From assembly GCA_944389085.1 (NCBI GenBank), contig CALXLB010000100.1:1-42143 (forward strand): DNA of 42,143 nucleotides. The letters are read 5' to 3'. Each line of letters opens with the position of its first letter. Position 1 is the first letter of the stretch. Of this stretch, positions 13,431-22,014 are shown piece after piece. This DNA is from an uncultured Spirochaetaceae bacterium (GTDB lineage: Bacteria; Spirochaetota; Spirochaetia; Sphaerochaetales; Sphaerochaetaceae). A model generated the notes under the pieces. The model searched no databases, was not told the DNA's origin, and worked only from the letters and a program-made list of their open reading frames with translations. The position numbers and the translations under genes were made by a program.

Positions 13431-15305
13431 TCAGGAAAGAAGCTTTGTAAGATTTGCAGCAAATTCTGCAGGATCCGAAGGCATTACCCCCTCCTGGATC
13501 AATGCCTGATCGAGAATCACACTGCTAAGTGCTTTGATGAAATCATCATCACTGCTATTTTCAATCTTCTCGATCACAGGAGAATCCGGATTGATTTCCA
13601 GCATCGGCTTGACTTCCGGCATCTCACCGCCCATCTGCTTCATGAGGCGCTGCATCTGCATCGAAGGATCATCATCACTGAAGATAACAGCTGCGGGAGT
13701 ATCGTTCAAACGGGAAGAGATGACCACATCCTTGACTTTATTCCCCAGGGCCATCTTGATCTTCTCTGCAACAGGCTTCTTTGCTTCCTCTTTTGCTTTA
13801 TCTTCATCGCTCTTGAGATCATCGAGAGCTCCTGATTTATTGATTGCCTTGAGCGGAGTCTTGTCATATTCACCGATCTGGCTGATGACAATATCATCGA
13901 TATCATCGCCCATGATGAGTACTTCATAGCCTTTCTCACGGTATGCAGCCACAAGCGGAGATGTCCTGAGCACATCCTCCTTACCACCTGAGATATAGTA
14001 GATAGCACTCTGCCCCTCTTTCATTCTGGACTTATACTCTTTCAGGGAAACATAACCATCTTCAGAACTGCTCTTGAAACGGACAAGTTCCAGAAGAGAA
14101 TCCCTGTTTGCATAGTCGGAGTAAAGACCTTCCTTGAGAGGTCTGTTATATTCAGCAATGAACTTACTGTAAAGCTCCGGATTGTTCTCCGCGATCTTCT
14201 TGAATTCACCAAGAAGCTTTTTCACGGAAGCATTCCTGATGGAGACCATCACTCTGTTTTCCTGCAGAATCTCACGGGATACATTGAGAGGCAGATCCTC
14301 GCTGTCAATTATGCCGCGTACAAAGCGCAGATAGACAGGAAGAAGATCCTTATCATCATCTGTGATGTAGACCCTCTTCACATAGAGTTTCACTCCCGGC
14401 CGATAGTCAGCATAGTACATATCGAAAGGAGCTTTTGCAGGTATATAGAAAAGCGTTGTGTACTCATTCGTACCTTCAGCCTGTGTATGGATATAGAAGA
14501 GAGGATCCTCAGAATCATAGAAGCTGTTCTTATAGAATTCCTTGTACTCCTCGTCCTTTATCGATGATTTAGGTCTCTTCCATAGAGCTGATGCTGAGTT
14601 GATCTGCTCCACTTTATGCTCTGTGGTCTTGACAGCATTGCCATTCTCATCCTTCTTGTCATTGTCATAATGAACCTGGTCATAAGACAGATAGATAGGA
14701 TAAGCAATATTATCAGAATACTTCTTGATCAGAGTCTCAAGCTGCCAGCGATTGGCAAACTCCTCACCTTCATCATTGAGCGTCAGTATGATGGTAGAAC
14801 CCTGTTCATCACGCTCAGCTTCTTCGATTGAGTAGGAAGACTCTCCATCTGATTCCCATTTCCAGGCTTGCTCTTCACCCGCTTTTCTGGAAATGACTGC
14901 AATTCTCTTTGCTACCATGAAAGCAGAGTAGAATCCTACGCCGAACTGACCTATAAGATTAGAATCCTTCTTCTGCTCATCTGTAAGAGAAGCGAGAAAC
15001 TTCTTTGTTCCTGATGAAGCGATAGTACCAAGGTTGTCATTAAGATCAGCTTCATTCATTCCGATACCATTATCGGAAATAGTGAGTGTCCTCTCGCCCT
15101 CTTCTGTGAAACTTATATCAATACGCGGATTGAAAGAAAATCCTTTGAGCTTCTCATCAGTAAGCGAAAGGTAGCGGAGCTTATCAATAGCGTCCGATGC
15201 ATTTGAGATAAGCTCACGGAGAAAGATTTCCTTATTTGAATAAAGGGAATGTATGATGAGGTGCAGAAGATCAGCCACCTCGGTTTTGAATTTTCTATTG
15301 GCCAT
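13431..15305 (-). CDS. htpG: Chaperone protein HtpG (Hsp90)
   Basis: 624 residues, the normal HtpG length. The N-terminal GHKL ATPase carries FLRELISNASDAIDKLRYL, the DNGIGM nucleotide-binding loop and GQFGVGFYSAFMVA. The middle domain includes YVKRVYITDDDKDLLP and GIIDSEDLPLNVSREILQ. The C-terminal dimerisation domain completes the protein. It is a cytosolic ATP-dependent dimeric chaperone. The start ATG (MANRKFKTEVADLLH) has a GGGAGG site. No CIRCE (HrcA) element is visible upstream. It is divergent from the ROK gene with a 91-bp shared spacer and is terminated by its own hairpin. Confidence 0.97.
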   Translation of the reverse strand: MANRKFKTEVADLLHLIIHSLYSNKEIFLRELISNASDAIDKLRYLSLTDEKLKGFSFNPRIDISFTEEGERTLTISDNGIGMNEADLNDNLGTIASSGTKKFLASLTDEQKKDSNLIGQFGVGFYSAFMVAKRIAVISRKAGEEQAWKWESDGESSYSIEEAERDEQGSTIILTLNDEGEEFANRWQLETLIKKYSDNIAYPIYLSYDQVHYDNDKKDENGNAVKTTEHKVEQINSASALWKRPKSSIKDEEYKEFYKNSFYDSEDPLFYIHTQAEGTNEYTTLFYIPAKAPFDMYYADYRPGVKLYVKRVYITDDDKDLLPVYLRFVRGIIDSEDLPLNVSREILQENRVMVSIRNASVKKLLGEFKKIAENNPELYSKFIAEYNRPLKEGLYSDYANRDSLLELVRFKSSSEDGYVSLKEYKSRMKEGQSAIYYISGGKEDVLRTSPLVAAYREKGYEVLIMGDDIDDIVISQIGEYDKTPLKAINKSGALDDLKSDEDKAKEEAKKPVAEKIKMALGNKVKDVVISSRLNDTPAAVIFSDDDPSMQMQRLMKQMGGEMPEVKPMLEINPDSPVIEKIENSSDDDFIKALSSVILDQALIQEGVMPSDPAEFAANLTKLLS

Positions 15306-15396
15306 TTTTCCTCCCGAAGGTTTCCAAATCGGAAGATACTAACAGTAAGGCCAACCGGCAATAGCAAAACTCTCCCTGACCGATTACAATTATCTC

Positions 15397-16446
15397 ATGG
15401 ATTTCTCAAAACCAGACAACGCAAGAGTAATAAACAAACTGAAAGTTCTCTCCGAGCTCAGAAGCGGTGAATATTCACGTGCAGAGCTTTCAAGAAGAGT
15501 CGGTATAAATAAAGTCTCCATCGGAGATATGATTCAGGATCTCATAAAAGAAGGTCTGGTGACAGAAGGGAAAAAGGACAGCACATCTTCAGGCCGTCCG
15601 GGAACACTTGTTTCCATCAACCGAAATGCCTGCCGTGCCTTTGCCTTCGATATCCGGTCCCGTTCTGTCTCCGTCTCAGCATCCGATGCGATGGGAAAGG
15701 TTCTGAGATTTGAGCGATTCCCGAGAAACGAAGAGACAGAGGGCCTTGTAAAGCGAGCGATTGAGAGAATGAGCGCTGGTGAGAATATCAGGATATGCGG
15801 CAGTGCTGTAACTGGTTATGACTCAGCCATATCCGATTCACTTTTTCCTCAGCCTGTTGCATATATTCCCAGAGTTATAGCTGAAGCCTCCGCAGAACTT
15901 GCTTCCAGCAGGACGCTTGAGAACTGTCTTTTCCTCTCATGGTCCGATTCATTCGATGCCGCTGTCATCAAAGAAAATCTTATCCATCTTCCTACCCTAC
16001 CTCATATGAAAGCCCAGAAAGATGGACAATGCGAATGCGGCGGAAGAGGATGTCTGGAAGTTGCAGCCTCCGGAAAAGCATTACTGGAAAGAACCGGAGC
16101 AGCCTCTGTGAGAGACCTTGTCAGGAATACAGGTTATGCTTCTGCAATAAAGGAAGTATTACGTCCTATTGCCATGGCACTTTCCGAAGCGGTTCAGGCA
16201 ACAGCAGTCTCTTCAGTAATCATAACAGGTGAATTATCACAGATTCCTGACTCAGCTTATGCATATCTGGAAGGATTGTTGAATTCACTGCTTCCGCCTG
16301 CAAGGAAGATGACAGTCTCAAGAGCCCTCTCTGGAGAGAAAGGAACCAGAGAAGGAGCTGCAGTAGCCGCATTGAATCTTTTCTTCTATAGAACTGATTT
16401 GCTGAAGCGACTTGAAACTATCGAGAATCCCGGGTACGTCCTTTAG
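15397..16446 (+). CDS. ROK-family transcriptional regulator (NagC/XylR type)
   Basis: 349 residues. Residues ~5-65 form a winged HTH (NARVINKLKVLSEL, then SRRVGINKVSIGDMIQDLIKEGLV). The ROK part carries the zinc-binding signature CECGGRGCLEVAASG. The N-terminal DxGGT phosphate-binding motif of sugar kinases is not evident (AFDIRSRSVSVS), so it should be a sugar-sensing repressor and not a kinase. The likely ligand is a sugar or sugar phosphate; targets could include the nearby epimerase and permease genes, but that is inference. The 3' end overlaps the convergent lipoprotein gene by 29 bases. Confidence 0.85.
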   Translation: MDFSKPDNARVINKLKVLSELRSGEYSRAELSRRVGINKVSIGDMIQDLIKEGLVTEGKKDSTSSGRPGTLVSINRNACRAFAFDIRSRSVSVSASDAMGKVLRFERFPRNEETEGLVKRAIERMSAGENIRICGSAVTGYDSAISDSLFPQPVAYIPRVIAEASAELASSRTLENCLFLSWSDSFDAAVIKENLIHLPTLPHMKAQKDGQCECGGRGCLEVAASGKALLERTGAASVRDLVRNTGYASAIKEVLRPIAMALSEAVQATAVSSVIITGELSQIPDSAYAYLEGLLNSLLPPARKMTVSRALSGEKGTREGAAVAALNLFFYRTDLLKRLETIENPGYVL

Positions 16447-17194
16447 AACGCAGCATGAAATAGGTGAAAAGAAGCGTAAGATATACAAGATAAAGCAGAG
16501 AAGGTCCCGCGATTATATAGGAAAGCACCCAGGCAAGTGCTGTCAGGAGCAATGCAATAGAGATTGAAACAACCTTTGAGAGAGGGGCTTTATATGCGCT
16601 TCTTATTGCTGATGTAGCAGTGAACAGAATGATGACAACAACCAGAATTGCCATCAGCTGCCCCATCCAGGGAGCCATCGGTTCAGCCATATGCTGTGCT
16701 TCAATATATGGCGGATATATCATGGGTTCTGTGTTCTCGACGCTGCCGGAAACAGGTACAACCATACCTTCAGCTTCTGCTTCAGGCACAGAAGACACAA
16801 AAGGAATCACCAGTTCATCGAACTCAATCACTGTCGTGTCAGAAGGAGCAATCTCAGCCACAGCCTCATCTATTACAGGAGCATCTTTTCCTTCATCCCC
16901 AGTCCCGTTCTCTATCAGGGACACGCTTTCTTCTCCCGCTGCTGTTTCTTCCGCTTCTGCAGGACGAGCAATGCTATCATCAGCCTTTACCTGTCTATCC
17001 CTTACAGTTTCCGGTGTCGGCAAAACAACATCCGCTTTTACTTCTTCTGTCTTTCCTGTCGGGTTCTCTGCCAGAGCTTCCAGAAGCGACTGAGTACGAT
17101 CCCGAGGCTCTATGATACTTCCGCTCTGTGTTACACAGGCGGTAGAGAAGATGAATATGAAGATAAACAGCAGCGGCAGAAGCTTCTTTCCCAT
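16418..17194 (-). CDS. Hypothetical lipoprotein with C-terminal membrane segments
   Basis: 258 residues of unknown function. The ATG chosen gives a lipoprotein signal (GKKLLPLLFIFIFIFSTAC) with Cys20 in a plausible spirochaetal lipobox; a TTG seven codons upstream is possible. Residues ~25-165 are acidic, low-complexity and rich in Glu, Ala, Val and Pro, probably disordered. Two or three C-terminal hydrophobic helices follow (QLMAILVVVIILFTATSAI, ISIALLLTALAWVLSYIIA, LLYLVYLTLLFTYFML), then a basic tail. A lipid anchor plus membrane helices is unusual. It lies downstream of the epimerase gene on the same strand and may be co-transcribed. Confidence 0.6.
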   Translation of the reverse strand: MGKKLLPLLFIFIFIFSTACVTQSGSIIEPRDRTQSLLEALAENPTGKTEEVKADVVLPTPETVRDRQVKADDSIARPAEAEETAAGEESVSLIENGTGDEGKDAPVIDEAVAEIAPSDTTVIEFDELVIPFVSSVPEAEAEGMVVPVSGSVENTEPMIYPPYIEAQHMAEPMAPWMGQLMAILVVVIILFTATSAIRSAYKAPLSKVVSISIALLLTALAWVLSYIIAGPSLLYLVYLTLLFTYFMLRSKGRTRDSR

Positions 17195-17264
17195 GACAGT
17201 GATTTCTATCAGCAAAGAAGAGAGGTTGCAATATGTGCAGTCACTCTTCTTGCAAATTACATAA

Positions 17265-18218
17265 TCATTTCCTTATCAATCTGAACTGCGTCCATGTGGA
17301 GAACGGCTTTCCAGCTTCAGTATAACAGCCTGGATAATCAACATGATTAGGGAAATCCGGGAAGAATTCCGTCTCCAGTGCAAAGCCATCAAAAGCACCA
17401 AGCCTCCGGCCGCCTTTTCCAGGAACAAGCGACGTGAGCGAAGAAGCAGTATAGAAATGCACGGCAGGCAGATCTGTAGTCACTTCAAGGCTGTAATCAT
17501 CACCTTCAACTACAGCCCTGTTCTTGCCTGAGAAGATGAAGCAAGTATCGTAGTCACCATTATGACGTGTTCCGATTGCAACAGGAGAACGGAAATCATA
17601 ATCAGTATTCTCTACACTGCATCTCTGGACAGGAATGAGGGAGGAATCCGTCTTCAGATATTCTGAAGCATTGATCATAGCAAGATGATTCCTGATATCC
17701 CCTTTCCCATTAAGATTGAAATATGCATGATTAGTGACATTCACAGGGCATTTATGCTCACTTGAGATTGTATATTCAAGCCTGAGCGCTCCATCAGCAG
17801 AAAGACTGTATCTGACGACAGCATGGTGAGAACCAGGGAAACCTCCAGATTCTGGAGATTCAAGAGAGAGAGTCACGCTATTATCATCCCAGCTATCTAT
17901 CTTCCAGAATTTCTGTCCGAAGTTCTTGGATCCGGAATGAAGATTATTCTCTCCATTATTCTTCTCCAGTTCATAACGCTTGCCATCCATGACAAAGGAA
18001 GCTCCTGCAATCCTGTTGGCAAAAGGTCCTACGACCTCTCCAAGATGCCCGGGAGCTGTCAGATAATCTTTATAATCATCATAACCAAGGACGATATCAT
18101 GATCGCAATGCGAAAAAGAATGGAGCACTGCCCCATATGTATAAACTGATGCCCTGTAATCGGAAGCTGTAATGATGACTTCCGAAACCTTATCATCAAT
18201 CTTTTTTATCTCTGTCAT
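17265..18218 (-). CDS. galM: Aldose 1-epimerase (galactose mutarotase)
   Basis: 317 residues. It interconverts the alpha and beta anomers of aldoses such as galactose and glucose. Landmarks are GPFANRIAG, LHSGSKNFGQKFW, NVTNHAYFNLNG (catalytic His) and the C-terminal ALETEFFPDFPNH carrying the catalytic Glu. There is no signal peptide, so it is cytosolic. The ATG at 18218 has a GGAGG site 4 bases upstream; the TTG five codons earlier would overlap that site. A TATAAT on the minus strand at 18235-18240 is a likely -10, placed just after an upstream terminator. Confidence 0.9.
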   Translation of the reverse strand: MTEIKKIDDKVSEVIITASDYRASVYTYGAVLHSFSHCDHDIVLGYDDYKDYLTAPGHLGEVVGPFANRIAGASFVMDGKRYELEKNNGENNLHSGSKNFGQKFWKIDSWDDNSVTLSLESPESGGFPGSHHAVVRYSLSADGALRLEYTISSEHKCPVNVTNHAYFNLNGKGDIRNHLAMINASEYLKTDSSLIPVQRCSVENTDYDFRSPVAIGTRHNGDYDTCFIFSGKNRAVVEGDDYSLEVTTDLPAVHFYTASSLTSLVPGKGGRRLGAFDGFALETEFFPDFPNHVDYPGCYTEAGKPFSTWTQFRLIRK

Positions 18219-18234
18219 AATTCCTCCACGCAAG

Positions 18235-18240
18235 ATTATA
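18235..18240 (-). promoter_or_regulatory. Probable -10 element of galM
   Basis: On the minus strand a perfect TATAAT lies 17 bases before the ATG, giving a leader of about 10 nt. The -35 is poor (TTGCCC at 19 bp). Confidence 0.4.
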
Positions 18241-18261
18241 CATCCAAGGCAGGATAAAAGG

Positions 18262-18292
18262 GCAAAAAATCACCGCTGGAGCAAACCAGCGG
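18262..18292 (-). terminator. Orphan minus-strand terminator upstream of galM
   Basis: On the minus strand CCGCTGG-TTTGCT-CCAGCGG is followed by TGATTTTTTG. It is a textbook intrinsic terminator, but no recognised gene reads into it: the next gene upstream is divergent. Either a short unannotated transcript ends here or it is a leader attenuator for galM. Confidence 0.75.
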
Positions 18293-18634
18293 CAAACCTC
18301 CTTGTTCCCATTTTTTCAGTTATGAGAGCCATCCGGGAATCTGCTGGGTCTATCAGGATTCCCTTCATTAGAAATATTGTTGCATGGATTCAGCTGGAAA
18401 TCAAACAGTTTTTCACTATTAATCGAAAAAATTTTTACGGGAAATTAACTTTGAGTCTCCTGGTAGTTCTTCCTCCCCTCTCGAAGGCTCTGACACATAG
18501 GCCAGAGTACAGTTGACCAACATCGTCTGATTTAAGATAATCGCACTGTCGGAAGCCTTCGCCATATTGAAAAGGGTATTGCGATGTCCTGCTATCCGAG
18601 AATAATCGAACATTCATATCGGAGAGTAAGGATT
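18293..18634. other. Gene-poor 340-bp spacer with possible small minus-strand transcript
   Basis: No recognised gene. On the minus strand a 32-codon frame (18270-18368, beginning MKGILIDPADSR and ending AAGLLQR) runs into the terminator, but it lacks a ribosome-binding site. Longer minus-strand frames at 18419-18617 match nothing I know. On the plus strand TCAAACAGTTTTTCA (18401-18415) resembles the block shared by the two small RNAs at 11.65-11.86 kb, preceded by TTAG-N12-GCAT, which is a degenerate sigma-54-like site lacking the essential GG. Confidence 0.35.
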
Positions 18635-19660
18635 ATGCCTGATAACACAAAAAAAGGCATCGGGGATTATATTGTCTCGGTGCTGAACGGCATGGCACAG
18701 GGATTATTCTCTTCCCTCATCATCGGCCTCATCATCAAGCAGATCGGTACATATACAGGTCTGGAATGGCTTGCTTCTTTCGGGCAGGTGGCACAATGTC
18801 TCACATGCCCTGCAATCGGAATCGGAGTTGCATACAGCATAGGAGCTAAAGGATTGGCACTCTTCGCTGCGGCGACAGCCGGAACCATCGGAGGTGGTGC
18901 TATCACAATTGCAGAATCAGGAGCGATTGCAATAGCTTCTGGAGAACCATTAGGGGCCTGTATAGCCGCTCTTGCCGGAGCCATATGCGGAAAACTAATA
19001 ACAGGGAAAACCAAAGCTGACATCATAGTCGTGCCACTGCTGACTATTTTTACAGGAGGACTTACAGGGCTCTTCATATCTCCAGTTGTAGCTGCACTCA
19101 TGACTGCACTCGGTGCTTTGATAAACCGCCTGACGACACTTTACCCGCTACCTATGGGCATACTCGTATCAGCAATTGTAGGCATGGTGCTTACGCTTCC
19201 TATAAGTTCTGCAGCCATATGCATCTCCCTAGGGCTGTCCGGTCTTGCAGCAGGAGCAGCATGTGCAGGATGCTCGGCGCAGATGATCGGCTTTGCCTTT
19301 ATGAGTTTCCGTGAAAACGGAGTAGGAGGTCTCATTAGCCAGGGGCTTGGAACCTCAATGCTTCAGATACCGAATATCTGGAAGAACTGGAGAATATGGA
19401 TACCGCCGACAGCTGCATCAATGATTACAGGGCCGGTCTCCACTTGTATTTTCAAGATGACAAACAACGCAGCCGGAGCTGGCATGGGGACAAGCGGTCT
19501 TGTCGGCCAGTTCAATGCCGTTGCAGAAATGGGAGCCGGAGCACTTCCTGAAATCGCAATCGTCCATTTCATTCTTCCTGCAATCCTGACTGTATTGATA
19601 GCACTTCCAATGCGACGCAAAGGATGGATAAAAGAGGGAGATCTGAAGCTTCCAGAATGA
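18635..19660 (+). CDS. PTS-type membrane permease, EIIC_2-like, without EIIA/EIIB
   Basis: 341 residues, almost entirely hydrophobic with Gly/Ala-rich helices (about 8-10 membrane segments), consistent with the PTS_EIIC_2 family: VVPLLTIFTGGLTGLFISPV, then PMGILVSAIVGMVLTLPISSAAICISLGLSG and GPVSTCIFKMTNNAAGAGMGTSGLVGQ. There is no IIA or IIB domain in the protein or its neighbours, so the phosphorylation partner is unknown, or it works as a plain transporter. The start (MPDNTKKG) has GGAG and AAGGA upstream. The substrate cannot be read from the sequence. Confidence 0.75.
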   Translation: MPDNTKKGIGDYIVSVLNGMAQGLFSSLIIGLIIKQIGTYTGLEWLASFGQVAQCLTCPAIGIGVAYSIGAKGLALFAAATAGTIGGGAITIAESGAIAIASGEPLGACIAALAGAICGKLITGKTKADIIVVPLLTIFTGGLTGLFISPVVAALMTALGALINRLTTLYPLPMGILVSAIVGMVLTLPISSAAICISLGLSGLAAGAACAGCSAQMIGFAFMSFRENGVGGLISQGLGTSMLQIPNIWKNWRIWIPPTAASMITGPVSTCIFKMTNNAAGAGMGTSGLVGQFNAVAEMGAGALPEIAIVHFILPAILTVLIALPMRRKGWIKEGDLKLPE

Positions 19661-19675
19661 GAACAGAGAGTAAAG

Positions 19676-19696
19676 CAGGCAGGGAAAACCTGCCTG
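19676..19696. terminator. Hairpin between the permease and 5'-nucleotidase genes
   Basis: CAGGCAGG-GAAAA-CCTGCCTG is an 8-bp perfect stem between two convergent stop codons (19660 and 19700). U-tracts are weak on both sides. Confidence 0.6.
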
Positions 19697-19699
19697 TAC

Positions 19700-21184
19700 T
19701 TATCTGATAAGCAGAAAATCTGTCTTTTCAGGAATTGCGATATCCTGTCCTGAAGAGAAACGTTCTATCAGGAGATCCTGTACATCCTGACTGTACCGCT
19801 CAATGACCTCCGCCGCACGGTAGATTCCATACCCACCGGTGCCAGTTGCCCGGTAACTATTGAGTACCATCGTCAGTTCAGTATCAGGAGCAGAGAGCAG
19901 ATCGATACCATTCCATACCAGTCTCACAACACGTTCTCCCAGTGGCTTGCTGATATCATAAGAATAGGAAACTCCCCTGTAGAAATCATAATTATAATGT
20001 TCCTCTTTCGGGATTGTGAAACGATCGCTTATCCTGACACGCCCTGATTCGATATCGAAATAACCTGCACTGCGTTCCATAGCCTGACGCAGCATGCGTC
20101 CCGTCAGACGGATTTTCAGAAGAGTATTGGCAAACGGGTATGAAGACAGGATATCTCCGAGCGTCACAACAGGCCCAAGGGATACCGGATCATTGAAAAG
20201 AGAGACTGCTGAGACATCAGCCCCTGTGAATTCAAGCTGTACATCATTGAAGAAATCAGCCAGAGAAGAACCATGGATAGCACTCTCCAGTTTTGACAGG
20301 TCAACGAGGCAGCCATCAACACGTCCGACAGGAACAGAGAGAGACTCCAGAACATCTTCCTCTTCCTTAGCAGGAATTTCTGCCATCTCCTTTTTCAGGG
20401 GAAGAGAAGAATCTGTCTTCACGAGACAGGCATCGATACTTCCATCTTTCCCGAGAATGACATGAGCCCCCATCATTGCCTTGGCCCCAGCCTGAAGTGT
20501 CAAAGTCCGCCCGATATGCTTTGGTTCGATAATAGCATGCTGATGGCCAGTAAGAAGTATATCAAAACCTAAAGATGCAAGTTCAGAGCCTCTGTTTTCC
20601 TTTATCTTCCCCTCTTCGTCTCCGAATCCTCCATGATAGATGCAGACTGTATAATCAGGATGCAAGACAAGGCCATCATGCAAAGCTGTTTCGGCAGCTT
20701 CTACACAATCTGTAATCTTCAATCCTTCCAGGTTCTTCTCATCTTCCCAGACATTCACATAATCTGTGACTACACCAACGAAAAGAACCCTTATACCATC
20801 TTCTGCTTCTATCAGCGTATATCGTCTTATACCAAGTTCTCCCCTTTCATCTATGACATTGGCTGCGAGTTTCTCCGCGTTGAGAGAAGAGAAAAAGGAA
20901 CGGAGTGTCTCATATCCGAAATTGAAATCATGATTGCCTGGTACGTAAATATCAAGGCCAGTTCTATTGAAGACTTCCGCAGCCAGAAATGGTCTGATTC
21001 CATTCTTCATCTCATAGCGGATAAGAGGAGACCCCTGCAGGACATCTCCTCCATCCACAACAATTGAACCAGGAGTGAATGAAGAGGAAAGAGCAATATA
21101 GCCCATATCCTTCTTTTCTTCAGAGATATAATCCGTCGGGTAGAGATAGGAATGAGTATCACTTGTAAACCAGATTTCAGCCAT
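19700..21184 (-). CDS. UshA-type metallophosphatase / 5'-nucleotidase, apparently cytoplasmic
   Basis: 494 residues. The N-terminal calcineurin-like domain holds WFTSDTHSYLYP (DxH), VVDGGDVLQGS (GD), YVPGNHDFNFGYE (GNHD) and LLTGHQHA (GHxH). The C-terminal 5'-nucleotidase domain holds SLFNDPVSLG, SSYPFANTLLKIRLTG and the substrate-clamp region ELTMVLNSYRATGTGGYG. The family hydrolyses nucleotides, 2',3'-cyclic nucleotides or UDP-sugars and is usually periplasmic; this one starts directly at MAEIWFTSD with no signal peptide. Its ATG lies 1 base beyond the stop of the second PhnE permease, so it is the last gene of the phn-like operon. It probably dephosphorylates an imported compound. Confidence 0.85.
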   Translation of the reverse strand: MAEIWFTSDTHSYLYPTDYISEEKKDMGYIALSSSFTPGSIVVDGGDVLQGSPLIRYEMKNGIRPFLAAEVFNRTGLDIYVPGNHDFNFGYETLRSFFSSLNAEKLAANVIDERGELGIRRYTLIEAEDGIRVLFVGVVTDYVNVWEDEKNLEGLKITDCVEAAETALHDGLVLHPDYTVCIYHGGFGDEEGKIKENRGSELASLGFDILLTGHQHAIIEPKHIGRTLTLQAGAKAMMGAHVILGKDGSIDACLVKTDSSLPLKKEMAEIPAKEEEDVLESLSVPVGRVDGCLVDLSKLESAIHGSSLADFFNDVQLEFTGADVSAVSLFNDPVSLGPVVTLGDILSSYPFANTLLKIRLTGRMLRQAMERSAGYFDIESGRVRISDRFTIPKEEHYNYDFYRGVSYSYDISKPLGERVVRLVWNGIDLLSAPDTELTMVLNSYRATGTGGYGIYRAAEVIERYSQDVQDLLIERFSSGQDIAIPEKTDFLLIR

Positions 21185-21185
21185 A

Positions 21186-22004
21186 TCATCCCTTCATCAG
21201 AGCAGTCCGGAGCTTCGATGAAATCCATTCTACTATGAGAACAAGAATCACCAGCCCCAGAAGGATTGCACCAACATCATTCCATCTGTAAGAGTTCATC
21301 GCAAAGATGAGCGGAGCACCGATTCCTCCAGCACCGACAATACCAAGGACTGTCGCATCGCGGAGATTCATATCAAATCGATAAATCAGAGTCGAAGCAA
21401 AGGATGGCATCAGCTGGGGAATGATTCCATACCGGATTTTATCGAAAACCGTGCAGCCAGCAGCTGAAAGAGACTCAAGAATTCCTCTGTCCAGGTCCTC
21501 AATCGTCTCGATGAACATCTTCGACAGCATGCCTATAGAGCAGACAGACATTGTCAGAAGTCCCGCAAAGGCTCCTGGTCCTGTGACCATGATGAACATA
21601 AGGCCATAAACAAAGGAAGGGATTGTACGGATTGCCATGACAATCACACGGCAGACAATGGCAATCGGCTTCGGCACTATATTCCCAGCTCCCAAGAATG
21701 CCAGCGGAATTGATATCACAGCACCTACAAGAGTTCCTAAAAATGCAATACACATCGTCTCAAGAAGAAGATATGGAACACCATTAGTGCCTAACGTGAA
21801 AAGCATGGAAGCTGTAGGATGGAGGATTCCCAGAAAGATACCTTTCGCAACAGAAAGACCAGAACCTCCTGTTGAATTAGATTCCAGTGCGCTTCCTGAC
21901 CAGGCAAGAATCATTACTGTAACCAGAACTGCCAGAAGCGTCGTGATCCACTTTCTGGGTTCCTTTGAAAGCATCTCAGCAGGTGTAAGTTTTATATCAT
22001 TCAT
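21186..22004 (-). CDS. phnE: Phosphonate-type ABC transporter permease 2 (PhnE)
   Basis: 272 residues with about six membrane helices and the PhnE/BPD_transp_1 coupling region ESLSAAGCTVFDKIRYGIIPQLMPSF. The ending GIVGAGGIGAPLIF is typical of phosphonate permeases. The ATG (MNDIKLTPAEML) has a GAGGGGG site; longer frames upstream run into the preceding gene. It lies 10 bp after the first permease and couples directly to the 5'-nucleotidase. With the first permease it would form a heterodimeric pore energised by PhnC. Confidence 0.88.
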   Translation of the reverse strand: MNDIKLTPAEMLSKEPRKWITTLLAVLVTVMILAWSGSALESNSTGGSGLSVAKGIFLGILHPTASMLFTLGTNGVPYLLLETMCIAFLGTLVGAVISIPLAFLGAGNIVPKPIAIVCRVIVMAIRTIPSFVYGLMFIMVTGPGAFAGLLTMSVCSIGMLSKMFIETIEDLDRGILESLSAAGCTVFDKIRYGIIPQLMPSFASTLIYRFDMNLRDATVLGIVGAGGIGAPLIFAMNSYRWNDVGAILLGLVILVLIVEWISSKLRTALMKG

Positions 22005-22014
22005 ACAATCCCCC

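Noticed and set aside
15306-15396. A CIRCE (HrcA) element controlling htpG.
   Set aside because: No TTAGCACTC-N9-GAGTGCTAA-like dyad is present in the spacer.
18370-18415. A third sigma-54 small-RNA unit, from TTGCAT followed by TCAAACAGTTTTTCA.
   Set aside because: The essential -24 GG is replaced by AG, no CCTCC block follows at the right distance and there is no plus-strand terminator.
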